Positions 8,798-17,013 of a stretch of 64,000 nucleotides of DNA are shown one piece after another (the first letter of the stretch is position 1; each line of letters opens with the position of its first letter). Both the position numbers and the translations under genes were made by a program. Under the pieces are notes generated by a model, which had not been told where the DNA came from, searched no databases, and saw nothing but the letters and a program-made list of their open reading frames with translations. This stretch comes from Streptococcus massiliensis DSM 18628 (lineage in GTDB: Bacteria; Bacillota; Bacilli; Lactobacillales; Streptococcaceae), in the NCBI RefSeq assembly GCF_000380065.1, contig NZ_KB904387.1, positions 1 to 64,000 of the forward strand, read 5' to 3'.

Positions 8798-9643
8798 ATG
8801 AATTATCAACAGTTAACCAATTCTCAATATTGGGAAAATCTTTTTGCTAGTCCTTGGCAACTAGCTTTTAATTTATTGGATATTGCCCTGGTAGCTCTTC
8901 TACTTTATTATGTAATTAAGGCTATCGCTGGAACCAAGATTATGATTTTGGTTCGAGGGGTCTTGCTCTTTGTTTTGGCACAAATTATTGCTAATAGCTT
9001 AGGGCTGACAACAATTTCTTGGCTTATGAGTCAAGTGATCACCTACGGTGTTATTGCAGCCGTGGTGATTTTCACGCCAGAAATTCGGACAGGGCTAGAG
9101 CGTTTGGGACGAGCAACAGATTTTTTTACTTCCACAAATAATCTTACCACAGAAGAAAAAATGGTTCAGTCCTTTATCAAGGCAGTTGAGTACATGAGCC
9201 CTCGAAAGATTGGTGCCCTTATCGCTATTGAAGGGGCGCGCACCTTGCAAGAATATATTGCAACAGGTATTCCCTTAGATGCAGATGTATCTGGCGAATT
9301 ATTGATTAATATTTTTATCCCTAATACGCCCTTACATGACGGAGCTGTTATTATTCGTGAAAATAAAATCGCAGTTTCTTGCGCTTACCTCCCTTTGACG
9401 GAGTCATCAGGAATTTCTAAGGAATTTGGAACGCGTCACCGAGCTGCAATCGGTCTTTCTGAAGTATCCGATGCTTTGACTGTGGTTGTTTCTGAGGAAA
9501 CAGGAGCGATTTCTATTACTCATAATGGTGTCTTTAAACATGATTTGACTATTGAAGAATTGCGCGCGGAATTGGAGCAGGTCTTTGTAGCCCAACCTAG
9601 GAAGACACCAACGCTCCTTAGTCGCTTCAAAGGAGGAAAGTAG
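8798..9643 (+). CDS. cdaA: Diadenylate cyclase CdaA (c-di-AMP synthase)
   Basis: A 281-aa membrane enzyme that joins two ATP into c-di-AMP, which controls potassium and osmolyte transport. Three N-terminal transmembrane segments (about 20-90) are followed by the DAC domain with the catalytic DGA (in LHDGAVII, about 180) and RHR (GTRHRAAIG, about 212-214) motifs. Start set at ATG 8798 (MNYQQL), 7 nt after AGAAGG; homologues begin there. It leads the conserved cdaA-cdaR-glmM operon. A c-di-AMP/pApA phosphodiesterase lies at 15.4-16.3 kb. Confidence 0.96.
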   Translation: MNYQQLTNSQYWENLFASPWQLAFNLLDIALVALLLYYVIKAIAGTKIMILVRGVLLFVLAQIIANSLGLTTISWLMSQVITYGVIAAVVIFTPEIRTGLERLGRATDFFTSTNNLTTEEKMVQSFIKAVEYMSPRKIGALIAIEGARTLQEYIATGIPLDADVSGELLINIFIPNTPLHDGAVIIRENKIAVSCAYLPLTESSGISKEFGTRHRAAIGLSEVSDALTVVVSEETGAISITHNGVFKHDLTIEELRAELEQVFVAQPRKTPTLLSRFKGGK

Positions 9644-9644
9644 T

Positions 9645-10418
9645 ATGAAAGAACGTAAACAAATTTGGTACATTGTCTCATCCATTTTCTTTGCTTTGAT
9701 ACTTTTTGTGTACGCTACAACTAACAGTTTTCAAAAAAATATCAATACACGTCAAATTACCTCGGAAACTTATACAAATACAATCCAAAGTGTGCCAATT
9801 GATATCAAATATGACAGTGATGACTATTTTATCAGTGGTTTTTCATCTGAAGTATCCGTTCAGCTGACAGGTTCTAATCGGGTAACCTTAGCAAGTGAGA
9901 TGCAGGAAAATACTCGAAGTTTTCGTGTTGTAGCAGATTTATCAAAACTCCAGCCAGGGACACATGAAGTGGGATTGACTATTGAAAATCTACCAACAGG
10001 GTTGACTGCAACGATTAATCCGACCAAGATTACTGTAAAAATTGGTAAAAAAGCTAGCAAAACAGTTGAGGTAAAAGCGCTAATACCAAATAGTCAAATT
10101 GATGAAGATGTTACAGTAGACGAGGCAACAATCAGTACTGGCAAAGCAACGGTAACAAGCGATGAAGAGACATTGGAGCGGGTTGATCATGTTATTGCAA
10201 GTCTTCCAAGCAATATCAAGATAACCGGCAACTATTCTATCAGTGTACCCTTACAAGCGGTTGATGAGAATGGTACGGTTCTTCCAAGTGTTATCACGCC
10301 AGCAGAAGTTAATTTGAAAATTACTGTGAAGTCTAAACATAGTTCAAGCAGCGGCTCTAGTTCCTCATCAAGTACGAGCAGCAGCACGAGCACATCAAGT
10401 AGTGAATCAAGAAATTAG
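9645..10418 (+). CDS. cdaR: CdaR, YbbR-domain regulator of CdaA
   Basis: A 257-aa protein with one N-terminal membrane anchor (about 9-25) and extracytoplasmic YbbR repeats. It is known to bind and modulate CdaA. The C-terminus is a Ser/Thr-only tail (about 227-257) after a KSK segment, a low-complexity stretch likely to vary by slippage. It starts 1 nt after cdaA, with AGGAGG inside the cdaA end. Confidence 0.93.
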   Translation: MKERKQIWYIVSSIFFALILFVYATTNSFQKNINTRQITSETYTNTIQSVPIDIKYDSDDYFISGFSSEVSVQLTGSNRVTLASEMQENTRSFRVVADLSKLQPGTHEVGLTIENLPTGLTATINPTKITVKIGKKASKTVEVKALIPNSQIDEDVTVDEATISTGKATVTSDEETLERVDHVIASLPSNIKITGNYSISVPLQAVDENGTVLPSVITPAEVNLKITVKSKHSSSSGSSSSSSTSSSTSTSSSESRN

Positions 10419-10435
10419 TAAAGGATTTTAAAATA

Positions 10436-11788
10436 ATGGGTAAATATTTTGGAACGGACGGAGTCCGCGGAGAGGCTAATGTAGAATTGACGCCAGAATT
10501 GGCTTTCAAATTAGGACGCTTCGGCGGCTATGTTCTCAGTCAGCACGAAAGCGAAGTGCCTCGGGTCTTCGTTGGACGCGACACGCGTATCTCAGGAGAA
10601 ATGCTAGAGAGCGCCTTGGTGGCGGGTCTCTTGTCGGTCGGTATTCGCGTTTATAAGCTAGGGGTGATTGCAACACCAGGAGTGGCTTACTTGGTCAAGT
10701 CTGAAAAAGCAAGCGCTGGGGTGATGATTTCAGCTAGTCACAATCCTGCTCTTGACAATGGGATTAAATTCTTTGGCGGTGACGGCTACAAGCTAGACGA
10801 CGAGAGAGAATTAGAAATCGAAGCGCTGCTAGACGCGGCAGAAGACATCCTTCCTCGCCCAAGTGCAGAAGGTCTGGGCACGCTGGTTGATTATCCAGAG
10901 GGCTTGCGCAAATACCAACAATACTTGGTTTCTACTGGTGTTGAATTGGAAGGGCTACATGTGGCGCTTGATACGGCAAATGGCGCTGCTTCAACTAGTG
11001 CTCGTCAAATTTTCGCAGACTTGGGGGCAAAATTAACCGTCATCGGTGAGGCTCCTGACGGCCTCAATATTAACTTGAACTGTGGTTCGACTCACCCAGA
11101 GCAATTGCAAGAGACGGTTGTGGAAGCTGGCGCAGCCATTGGACTTGCCTTTGACGGTGATAGCGACCGCCTCATCGCCGTTGATGAACAAGGTCAGCTG
11201 GTGGACGGCGACAAGATCATGTACATCATCGGTAAGTACATGGCTGAACAAGGTCAGCTAGCCCAAAATACCATTGTAACGACCGTTATGTCCAACCTCG
11301 GTTTCCACAAGGCTTTGGACCGCGAAGGCATCAACAAGGCTGTCACGGCCGTTGGTGACCGTTATGTTGTCGAAGAAATGAAAAAATCTGGCTACAATCT
11401 GGGCGGTGAGCAATCAGGGCACGTGATTATCATGGACTACAATACCACAGGTGACGGGCAGTTGACCGCTGTGCAACTAACCAAGGTCATGAAAGAAACG
11501 GGCAAAGCTCTGTCAGAATTAGCGGCAGAAGTGACCATTTATCCGCAAAAATTGGTTAATATCCGCGTTGAAAACAGCATGAAAGACAAGGCTATGGAAG
11601 TGCCTGCGATTGCGGCGATTATCCAAGAAATGGAAGCTAAAATGGCTGGCAACGGACGTATCTTGGTTCGCCCAAGCGGAACAGAGCCGCTCTTGCGTGT
11701 CATGGCAGAAGCACCGACCGACGAAGAAGTGGACTACTATGTGGACACCATTGCTGATGTGGTTCGTAATGTGATTGGAATTGAGTAA
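10436..11788 (+). CDS. glmM: Phosphoglucosamine mutase
   Basis: A 450-aa enzyme that converts glucosamine-6-phosphate to glucosamine-1-phosphate for peptidoglycan precursor synthesis. The phosphoserine loop ISASHNP has Ser101. The Mg-binding DGDSDR is at 240-245, the sugar-binding GGEQSGH near 320, and the C-terminal phosphate loop [11 protein letters not shown] is present. GlmM is known to inhibit CdaA in Firmicutes, matching the operon. Its codon use is GC-richer than that of cdaA and cdaR. Confidence 0.97.
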   Translation: MGKYFGTDGVRGEANVELTPELAFKLGRFGGYVLSQHESEVPRVFVGRDTRISGEMLESALVAGLLSVGIRVYKLGVIATPGVAYLVKSEKASAGVMISASHNPALDNGIKFFGGDGYKLDDERELEIEALLDAAEDILPRPSAEGLGTLVDYPEGLRKYQQYLVSTGVELEGLHVALDTANGAASTSARQIFADLGAKLTVIGEAPDGLNINLNCGSTHPEQLQETVVEAGAAIGLAFDGDSDRLIAVDEQGQLVDGDKIMYIIGKYMAEQGQLAQNTIVTTVMSNLGFHKALDREGINKAVTAVGDRYVVEEMKKSGYNLGGEQSGHVIIMDYNTTGDGQLTAVQLTKVMKETGKALSELAAEVTIYPQKLVNIRVENSMKDKAMEVPAIAAIIQEMEAKMAGNGRILVRPSGTEPLLRVMAEAPTDEEVDYYVDTIADVVRNVIGIE

Positions 11789-11822
11789 AAATAACCAGCA
11801 AAGAATTAGAAAAGAAGATTTT

Positions 11823-11863
11823 TCGCCATACACTTTTTAATGGGTGTTGGCGATTCTATTTTT
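11823..11863 (+). terminator. Terminator after glmM
   Basis: TCGCCA(T)ACAC pairs with GTGTTGGCGA with one bulge, followed by TTCTATTTTT. Confidence 0.7.
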
Positions 11864-11911
11864 CTGGTCTGACAAAAACATCTTTTTTACATTTTAAAAG
11901 GAGTAGTCGCG

Positions 11912-13051
11912 ATGAAACGCATTTTAATGGTAAATTTGCCTTTTTCTGGGCACACTAATCCGACTCTGGACTTGGCTCGGACTTTTGTCGGTTTGGGGCA
12001 TGAGGTGACTTACATTCATTCGCCCGCTTGGCGCGACAAGATAGAAGCGACTGGTGCGACTTTTGTGCCTTATGACAATTATAGAGCAGGAAAGTCGGCG
12101 GATATAAAAAGCTGGGCTTGGGCTTATGAAACGGTAAAGAGGATTGGCAAGGATTTTGATTGTCTGGTTTATGAAATGCTGTTTACGGCAGGGAAATCCT
12201 TGGCTGACCAACTAGGACTTCCTTCTTTTCGGCTGTTTTCGACCTTTGCTTTGAATGAACAGGTGCTAAGCGATTTTGGTCGGACAGGCGGCTTTTATCT
12301 GACATTGATTTTTCGTTTTCCAATTTTGCAGCGCCTTTTGTCGCGTCCATTGGCGCGACGTTTTGCTTGGCGCTATGCTGATATGGTGCGTGAAATGGTT
12401 GACAATGCGCCTGAGCTTAATTTTGTTTATACGGTGAAAGAGTTTCAAGTTTATCCTGACCAGTTTCCAGCCGAGCACTATCATTTTGTAGGTCCCTCTA
12501 TCGGGCACAGAACAGAAAGTGATTTTGATTTTTCAAATTTTCCTGATCCGATTGTCTACATTTCTTTGGGAACACTTTTAAATAACTCGCCTGATTTTTT
12601 CAAAAAGTGCATCCAGGCTTTTGGCAATCAAAAACTGTCTGTTATCATGTCAGTGGGCGATAAGATTGATGTGAAGGAGCTCGGAAATCTTCCAGATAAT
12701 ATTTTTCTGGCGCCTTTTTTGCCACAGTTGCAGATTTTGGAGCGCGCCAGCCTTTTTATCACTCACGGCGGTATGAATAGTGTCAACGAGGCGCTTTATT
12801 ATGGCGTGCCTATGCTGGTGGTTCCTATGGGCAATGACCAGCCTAGAGTTGCTCAGCAAGTGGCGGATGTGCATGTGGGGAAACGCTTAAATAAGCGTGG
12901 CTTGACAGTTCAGCAGCTTCAAGAAGCAGCAGGAGAGTTATTGGAGGACAAGTCTTATCAAAAACGAGCGCAGGATTTTCAAAACAAGTGTCAGACCGCA
13001 GGTGGCAATCAGAAGATAGCCCAGCTGATTTTGGATCAATTGGAAGTTTAA
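11912..13051 (+). CDS. MGT-type glycosyltransferase (GT1 family)
   Basis: A 379-aa UDP-sugar glycosyltransferase of the macrolide-glycosyltransferase/YjiC type. The N-terminal acceptor domain begins MKRILMVNLPFSGHTNP. The C-terminal donor domain contains SLGTLLN, PFLPQLQILERASLFITHGG and the nucleotide-sugar motif ITHGGMNSVNEAL (about 287-299) with the PMGNDQP tail. Such enzymes glycosylate small hydrophobic acceptors (flavonoids, macrolides, lipids). It stands alone with its own AAAGGAG site between glmM and obgE, so it is probably accessory. The acceptor cannot be deduced. Confidence 0.88.
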   Translation: MKRILMVNLPFSGHTNPTLDLARTFVGLGHEVTYIHSPAWRDKIEATGATFVPYDNYRAGKSADIKSWAWAYETVKRIGKDFDCLVYEMLFTAGKSLADQLGLPSFRLFSTFALNEQVLSDFGRTGGFYLTLIFRFPILQRLLSRPLARRFAWRYADMVREMVDNAPELNFVYTVKEFQVYPDQFPAEHYHFVGPSIGHRTESDFDFSNFPDPIVYISLGTLLNNSPDFFKKCIQAFGNQKLSVIMSVGDKIDVKELGNLPDNIFLAPFLPQLQILERASLFITHGGMNSVNEALYYGVPMLVVPMGNDQPRVAQQVADVHVGKRLNKRGLTVQQLQEAAGELLEDKSYQKRAQDFQNKCQTAGGNQKIAQLILDQLEV

Positions 13052-13065
13052 AACTTTAAGCTGTA

Positions 13066-13111
13066 TTTTATCATGAAAACTGTTTGTAAAATCTGCGTAT
13101 TCATGATAAAA
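13066..13111. promoter_or_regulatory. Inverted repeat overlapping the -10 of the DUF4044 gene
   Basis: TTTTATCATGAA (13066-13077) and TTCATGATAAAA (13100-13111) are a perfect 12-bp inverted repeat with a 22-bp spacer. The right arm contains most of an extended -10 (TGATAAAAT, 13104-13112). It is an operator candidate. It is not a good terminator because no T-run follows. Confidence 0.4.
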
Positions 13112-13140
13112 TGAAAGCAGTAATTCAAGAAAAAGAGGTA

Positions 13141-13275
13141 ATGAAATTGGCTTTTGGAGATAATGGACAACGAAAAAAAACAGGTTTTGAACGTTTGACT
13201 TTGATTGTCGTTTTGATCATGCTAGTTGTCACTGTTGGTGCGATTGTCATGAGTGCAGTCGGAGCATTGATGTAA
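13141..13275 (+). CDS. DUF4044 small membrane protein
   Basis: A 44-aa protein: a basic N-terminus (FGDNGQRKKTGFER) followed by one hydrophobic helix, LTLIVVLIMLVVTVGAIVM. It matches the short DUF4044 family found just upstream of obgE in streptococci. Function unknown; probably a single-pass membrane peptide. ATG at 13141 follows AAAGAGG. A terminator directly after it separates it from obgE. Confidence 0.8.
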   Translation: MKLAFGDNGQRKKTGFERLTLIVVLIMLVVTVGAIVMSAVGALM

Positions 13276-13280
13276 GGCAG

Positions 13281-13304
13281 AAACGCTTGTAAAAGCGTTT
13301 TTTT
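13281..13304 (+). terminator. Terminator between DUF4044 gene and obgE
   Basis: AAACGCTT-GTAA-AAGCGTTT stem followed by TTTT. It is only 20 nt before the obgE start, so partial read-through probably feeds obgE. Confidence 0.75.
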
Positions 13305-13323
13305 GAAGAAAGAAAGTAAAAAA

Positions 13324-14634
13324 ATGAGTATGTTTTTAGATACAGCCAAGATTCAGGTCAAGGCTGGTCGTGGCGGCGACGGCATGGTCGCTTTTCGGCG
13401 AGAAAAATACGTTCCTAATGGTGGTCCTTGGGGCGGTGACGGTGGTCGTGGTGGCAATGTTATTTTCGTGGTAGACGAAGGCTTACGCACCCTTATGGAC
13501 TTCCGTTACAATCGTCATTTTAAGGCACAGGCGGGTGAGAAAGGCATGACCAAGGGCATGCACGGACGCGGGGCAGAAGATTTGATTGTTCGTGTGCCGC
13601 AAGGGACGACGGTGCGTGATGCGGAGACAGGCAAGGTCATCACCGACTTGATTGAAAATGGTCAAGAGTTCATCGTGGCGCGCGGTGGCCGCGGTGGCCG
13701 CGGCAATATTCGCTTTGCGACTCCCAAAAATCCCGCTCCAGAAATCTCTGAAAACGGAGAACCCGGCCAAGAGCGCGACTTGCTCCTAGAACTGAAAGTT
13801 TTGGCAGATGTTGGTCTGGTTGGATTTCCCTCTGTCGGGAAATCAACTTTGCTCAGCGTCATCACCTCTGCCAAGCCCAAAATCGGAGCCTACCATTTCA
13901 CAACGATTGTGCCCAATCTGGGCATGGTTCGCACCCAGTCTGGCCAGTCGTTTGCTGTGGCTGATTTGCCGGGCTTGATTGAAGGGGCTAGTCAGGGCGT
14001 GGGGCTAGGAACGCAGTTTCTTCGCCATATTGAGCGGACGCGGGTCATTCTCCATGTGCTGGACATGTCTGCGAGCGAGGGGCGCGACCCTTATGAAGAC
14101 TATCTAGCCATTAACAAGGAGCTGGAATCCTATAATCTGCGTCTCATGGAGCGCCCACAAATCATCGTGGCCAATAAAATGGACATGCCTGATAGTGCAG
14201 AAAATCTCAAGATTTTCAAGGAAAAATTAGCAGCTTCTTATGACGAATTTGAAGAATTGCCAGCTATTTTTCCTATCTCCAGTCTGACCAAGCAAGGTTT
14301 AGCACCGCTTTTGGACGCTACAGCGCAGCTATTGGACGAAACACCAGAATTTCTGCTCTATGATGAGACGGACATGGAAGATGAGGCCTACTACGGCTTT
14401 GATGCCGACGCGCCAGCTTTTGAAATTTCGCGCGATGACGATGCGACTTGGGTCTTGTCGGGCGACAAGCTAGAGAAGCTCTTTACCATGACCAACTTTG
14501 ACTGTGACGAAGCTGTTATGAAATTCTCGCGGCAACTGCGCGGCATGGGCGTTGACGAAGCCTTGCGTGATCGAGGAGCCAAGGACGGCGACTTGGTGCG
14601 CATTGGCAAATTTGAGTTTGAATTTGTAGATTAG
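13324..14634 (+). CDS. obgE: GTPase ObgE/CgtA
   Basis: A 436-aa ribosome-associated GTPase in 50S assembly and stress signalling. The glycine-rich Obg fold spans residues 1-160 ([21 protein letters not shown]). The G domain has P-loop GFPSVGKST (167-175), [10 protein letters not shown] and NKMD. A C-terminal OCT domain follows (about 350-436). Start chosen at 13324 (MSMFLDTA) by homology; the ribosome binding site is weak. In-frame TTG at 13303 lies inside the terminator and is unlikely. Confidence 0.96.
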   Translation: MSMFLDTAKIQVKAGRGGDGMVAFRREKYVPNGGPWGGDGGRGGNVIFVVDEGLRTLMDFRYNRHFKAQAGEKGMTKGMHGRGAEDLIVRVPQGTTVRDAETGKVITDLIENGQEFIVARGGRGGRGNIRFATPKNPAPEISENGEPGQERDLLLELKVLADVGLVGFPSVGKSTLLSVITSAKPKIGAYHFTTIVPNLGMVRTQSGQSFAVADLPGLIEGASQGVGLGTQFLRHIERTRVILHVLDMSASEGRDPYEDYLAINKELESYNLRLMERPQIIVANKMDMPDSAENLKIFKEKLAASYDEFEELPAIFPISSLTKQGLAPLLDATAQLLDETPEFLLYDETDMEDEAYYGFDADAPAFEISRDDDATWVLSGDKLEKLFTMTNFDCDEAVMKFSRQLRGMGVDEALRDRGAKDGDLVRIGKFEFEFVD

Positions 14635-14643
14635 GAGGAGCTT

Positions 14644-14802
14644 ATGGGTGATAAACCAATATCCTTCAAAGATGAAAATGGAAATTTTGTCTCAGCAGCC
14701 GATGTCTGGAATGCTGAGAAATTAGAGGAGCTATTTAATCGTTTGAATCCTAACCGTAAGTTTCGTTTAGAAAGAGAACGACTAGCAAAAGAAGGTAAAT
14801 AA
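14644..14802 (+). CDS. Small conserved streptococcal protein downstream of obgE
   Basis: A 52-aa soluble, charged protein (MGDKPISFKDENGNFVSAAD...KLEELFNRLNPNRKFRL). It starts 9 nt after obgE with AGGAGGAG overlapping the obgE stop, so it is the second gene of that operon. Similar short proteins follow obgE in other streptococci, which supports reality; no function is known to me. Confidence 0.75.
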   Translation: MGDKPISFKDENGNFVSAADVWNAEKLEELFNRLNPNRKFRLERERLAKEGK

Positions 14803-14807
14803 AAATG

Positions 14808-14832
14808 AGGCTGGGAGATTTCCTAGCCTTTC
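14808..14832 (+). terminator. Terminator after the obgE operon
   Basis: AGGCTGGGA / TCCTAGCCT stem followed by TTTC. It lies directly before the CRISPR relic. Confidence 0.65.
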
Positions 14833-14851
14833 ATTATATTCATATTTTGCT

Positions 14852-14952
14852 AAATTTAAAAAACTTAAATCTTGAGAGTACAAAAACCTAAACTCTATCG
14901 TTAAAGGTAGCATATAGTTTTACAGTTACTTAAATCTTGAGGGTACAAAAAT
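14852..14952 (-). CRISPR. Two-repeat CRISPR relic, type II-A repeat of the S. thermophilus CRISPR1 kind
   Basis: Two 36-nt repeats (14852-14887 and 14917-14952) share 24 of 25 bases over the segment ACTTAAATCTTGAG(A/G)GTACAAAAA and flank a 29-nt unique spacer (14888-14916). Read on the minus strand they give (G/A)TTTTTGTAC(T/C)CTCAAG then ATTTAAGT, which I recognise as the CRISPR1 repeat of S. thermophilus (GTTTTTGTACTCTCAAG, ATTTAAGTAACTGTA...). The left copy loses its AACTGTAAAAC end, as a leader-distal terminal repeat often does, giving minus-strand orientation. No cas genes and no tracrRNA occur in this window. Confidence 0.75.
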
Positions 14953-14995
14953 ATCTGCGTGTTGATCACAGCGACATGTCGGTTTCACAATTACA

Positions 14996-15024
14996 AAAAC
15001 TACCTCCGATTTGGAAGTAGTTTT
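14996..15024 (-). terminator. Terminator of rpmE2
   Basis: AAAACTAC / GTAGTTTT outer stem and TCC/GGA inner stem. On the minus strand it follows the rpmE2 stop by about 10 nt and runs into TTTTTG. Confidence 0.7.
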
Positions 15025-15035
15025 GATTTTGTTTC

Positions 15036-15278
15036 TTATTTGAGACCGTATTTTTTGTTGAAACGATCCACGCGTCCATCTGCTTGGGTGAATTTTTGAC
15101 GTCCAGTGTAGAATGGATGTGAGTCTGATGAAATTTCGACACGGATCAATGGATAAGTTTCCCCTTCAAATTCAACAGTTTCGTTTGAACGTTTTGTTGA
15201 ACCACTCAAGAACTTGTAGCCAGTTGAAGTGTCCATAAAGACAACAGGACGGTATTCTGGATGAATATCTTTTCTCAT
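15036..15278 (-). CDS. rpmE2: 50S ribosomal protein L31 type B
   Basis: An 80-aa L31 of the zinc-free B type: no CxxC pairs, typical [14 protein letters not shown] start and KKYGLK end. Start set at 15278 by homology and an AAGGAA site. The frame is open for 23 codons further upstream, including [11 protein letters not shown], but that part lies in the 5' UTR and is absent from family members. It has its own promoter inside the end of the pde2 region. Confidence 0.93.
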   Translation of the reverse strand: MRKDIHPEYRPVVFMDTSTGYKFLSGSTKRSNETVEFEGETYPLIRVEISSDSHPFYTGRQKFTQADGRVDRFNKKYGLK

Positions 15279-15337
15279 TTTAAAAAATTTCCTTTCTGCC
15301 ATGCGCTCTTTGCGAGCCATAGTTTTGTTACCTTGAT

Positions 15338-15366
15338 AGTTTACCAAATTATCAACACTTTGGCAA
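15338..15366 (-). promoter_or_regulatory. Promoter of rpmE2
   Basis: On the minus strand TTGCCA (15366-15361), a 17-nt spacer, then TAAACT (15343-15338). Confidence 0.6.
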
Positions 15367-15375
15367 GCTTTTTCT

Positions 15376-16317
15376 TTATTTTTTTCCAGAAATTAGTGCT
15401 TGCAATTCTTGATAAATGGTTTCATTTTCTTGTTTGGAGTAAGAGTTAGCACCACTAGCCAATGGATGCCCTCCGCCATTATGTTTTTTGGCGACTTCAT
15501 TAATAGGAATGGACTTACTACGTAAACGGACGCGATAATGCCCGTCTGTTTGCTCAACAAAAATTCCCCAGAGTTTGACATCTTCAATCCTACCAGGAGC
15601 AGCCACGATAGCAGAAGTGTCCGCGTCAGTCAATCCTTTTGTTTGTAGAAATTCTTGTGTCAAGACGATGCGTGCAGCGCCATTCTCATCAACTTCTAAA
15701 TGATCGTAGATATAACCTTGTAATTTAGCAATCTTATAACTGAAAGAATCCATTTTTCGTGCTATCTCGGCAAAGTCAAATGGAATTTCGCGAAGTTTGC
15801 TAGCAATAGCAAATGTTCTTGAAGTTGTTGCAGGATAGAGAAAACGTCCTGTATCGCCAACAATACCTGCATAAAGAAGTCTAGCTGTGGTTTCTGTGAC
15901 TTTGAGATCATTTTCAAAAGCAAAGAGAGCGATGAGCTCGCAGGTGCTACTGGATTTTGTATCCACCCACATAAGGTCACCGTAACTATCGTCGTTAGGA
16001 TGGTGGTCAATTTTGATCAGAAAGTCTCCACTAGAGTAGCGAGCATCATCAATTCTTGGAGTATTAGCTGTATCACAAACGATGACAAGAGCACCTTCGT
16101 AGTCCTTATCTGTCACCTGATCCATCTGCGCTAACCAAGTTAGAGTAGGCTCATTATAGCCAGTAGCAAGGATGTGCTTATCGGGGAAATTGTGTTGCAG
16201 AAGTTTCTGCAAACCAACTTGACTTCCAATCGCATCAGGATCTGGGCGCATATGGCGGTGGATGATAATAGTATCGTATTCTTTGATTTTTTGTAAAATT
16301 TGAGTTTGAATGGTCAT
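15376..16317 (-). CDS. pde2: DHH/DHHA1 phosphodiesterase Pde2 (pApA/c-di-AMP hydrolase)
   Basis: A 313-aa stand-alone DHH-DHHA1 protein, the length and architecture of pneumococcal Pde2, which hydrolyses pApA (and short oligonucleotides) to AMP. Metal-binding motifs are [13 protein letters not shown] (20-32), the CDT near 81-83 and the DHH at 104-106. The DHHA1 substrate-binding loop [11 protein letters not shown] is at about 282-292. It completes c-di-AMP turnover begun by CdaA. RNase-like nanoRNase activity (NrnA-type) is an alternative or additional role. Upstream of the start are AAGGAAG and an extended -10 TGATACAAT. Confidence 0.92.
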   Translation of the reverse strand: MTIQTQILQKIKEYDTIIIHRHMRPDPDAIGSQVGLQKLLQHNFPDKHILATGYNEPTLTWLAQMDQVTDKDYEGALVIVCDTANTPRIDDARYSSGDFLIKIDHHPNDDSYGDLMWVDTKSSSTCELIALFAFENDLKVTETTARLLYAGIVGDTGRFLYPATTSRTFAIASKLREIPFDFAEIARKMDSFSYKIAKLQGYIYDHLEVDENGAARIVLTQEFLQTKGLTDADTSAIVAAPGRIEDVKLWGIFVEQTDGHYRVRLRSKSIPINEVAKKHNGGGHPLASGANSYSKQENETIYQELQALISGKK

Positions 16318-16384
16318 ATTATTCTTCCTTTGGTTTTCCTTTCATTGTATCATAAGATTTTTTATTTTAAAAATCCTAAACTTA

Positions 16385-16393
16385 TGATATAAT
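16385..16393 (+). promoter_or_regulatory. Promoter of the flavodoxin gene
   Basis: Extended -10 TGATATAAT, about 28 nt before the start codon. It is divergent from pde2. Confidence 0.6.
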
Positions 16394-16420
16394 GAAGAGA
16401 GTGAATTATTGGAGGAAATT

Positions 16421-16864
16421 ATGGCTTTAGCTAAGATTGTATTTGCTAGTATGACTGGAAATACCGAAGAAATTGCAGATATTGTTGCAGATAAATTGAA
16501 AGAACTAGGACTAGAAGTAGATGTTGATGAATGTACCACTGTTGATGCAGAGGATTTTCTGGAAGCAGATGTGGCTATTATCGCAACTTACACATATGGT
16601 GATGGAGAATTGCCTGATGAGATGATGGACTTCTATGAAGATTTGAGTGGGCTAGATTTGTCAGGTAAGTTCTATGGAGTTGTAGGATCTGGTGACACTT
16701 TTTACGATGAATTTTGTAAAGCAGTTGATGATTTTGATGCCGTTTTTGCGGCTATCGGAGCAGAAAAGGCTTCTGAAAATGTCAAGGTTGATCTTTCAGC
16801 AGAAGATGAAGATATTAAAAACTTAGAACGTTTTGCTGAAGAAGTAGCAGCCAAAGTTCAATAA
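16421..16864 (+). CDS. Flavodoxin
   Basis: A 147-aa short-chain flavodoxin carrying FMN as a low-potential electron carrier. The phosphate-binding loop ASMTGNTEEIAD is at residues 9-20. The TYTYGDGELPDE and GSGDTFYDEFC loops contact the isoalloxazine ring. Start at ATG 16421, with GGAGG 5 nt upstream. It lies between pde2 and a lone sufB. A terminator separates it from sufB, so co-transcription is not expected. Confidence 0.93.
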   Translation: MALAKIVFASMTGNTEEIADIVADKLKELGLEVDVDECTTVDAEDFLEADVAIIATYTYGDGELPDEMMDFYEDLSGLDLSGKFYGVVGSGDTFYDEFCKAVDDFDAVFAAIGAEKASENVKVDLSAEDEDIKNLERFAEEVAAKVQ

Positions 16865-16868
16865 TAGT

Positions 16869-16921
16869 GAGAGTGGGATAGAAATATTTTCTGAAAAGAA
16901 TTTGTTTCTAATTCCACTTTT
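16869..16921 (+). terminator. Terminator of flavodoxin, from a dispersed streptococcal hairpin family
   Basis: AGTGGGATAGAAA pairs with TTTCTAATTCCACT (one bulge), followed by TTTTTG. The GAGTGGGA(T/C)AGAA head recurs at 41972 after metK. Confidence 0.6.
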
Positions 16922-16940
16922 TGATTTTCAGTCTTATTTT

Positions 16941-16969
16941 CTGACATTTCTCAGAAAGAAGAGTATAAT
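16941..16969 (+). promoter_or_regulatory. Promoter of sufB
   Basis: CTGACA, 17-nt spacer, TATAAT (16964-16969): a near-consensus sigma-A promoter. Confidence 0.7.
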
Positions 16970-17013
16970 GAAGGAAAACGGTATTATGAATTGCAGAAAG
17001 GAAGGGTAGCCAA

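Noticed and set aside
13066-13111. Rho-independent terminator of the glycosyltransferase gene
   Set aside because: The stem is good but the 22-nt loop is long, and GAAAGC rather than a T-run follows.
14917-14990. tracrRNA anti-repeat instead of a CRISPR repeat
   Set aside because: After TTAAATCTTG the sequence continues AGGGTACAAAAA, like the repeat itself. A CRISPR1 tracrRNA would continue with a different stem (CAGAAGCTACAAAG), and no terminator hairpin of that type follows.
15279-15347. N-terminal extension of L31 ([11 protein letters not shown]...)
   Set aside because: The frame is open, but type B L31 proteins begin at MRKDIHPEY, and a proper AAGGAA site precedes that ATG.
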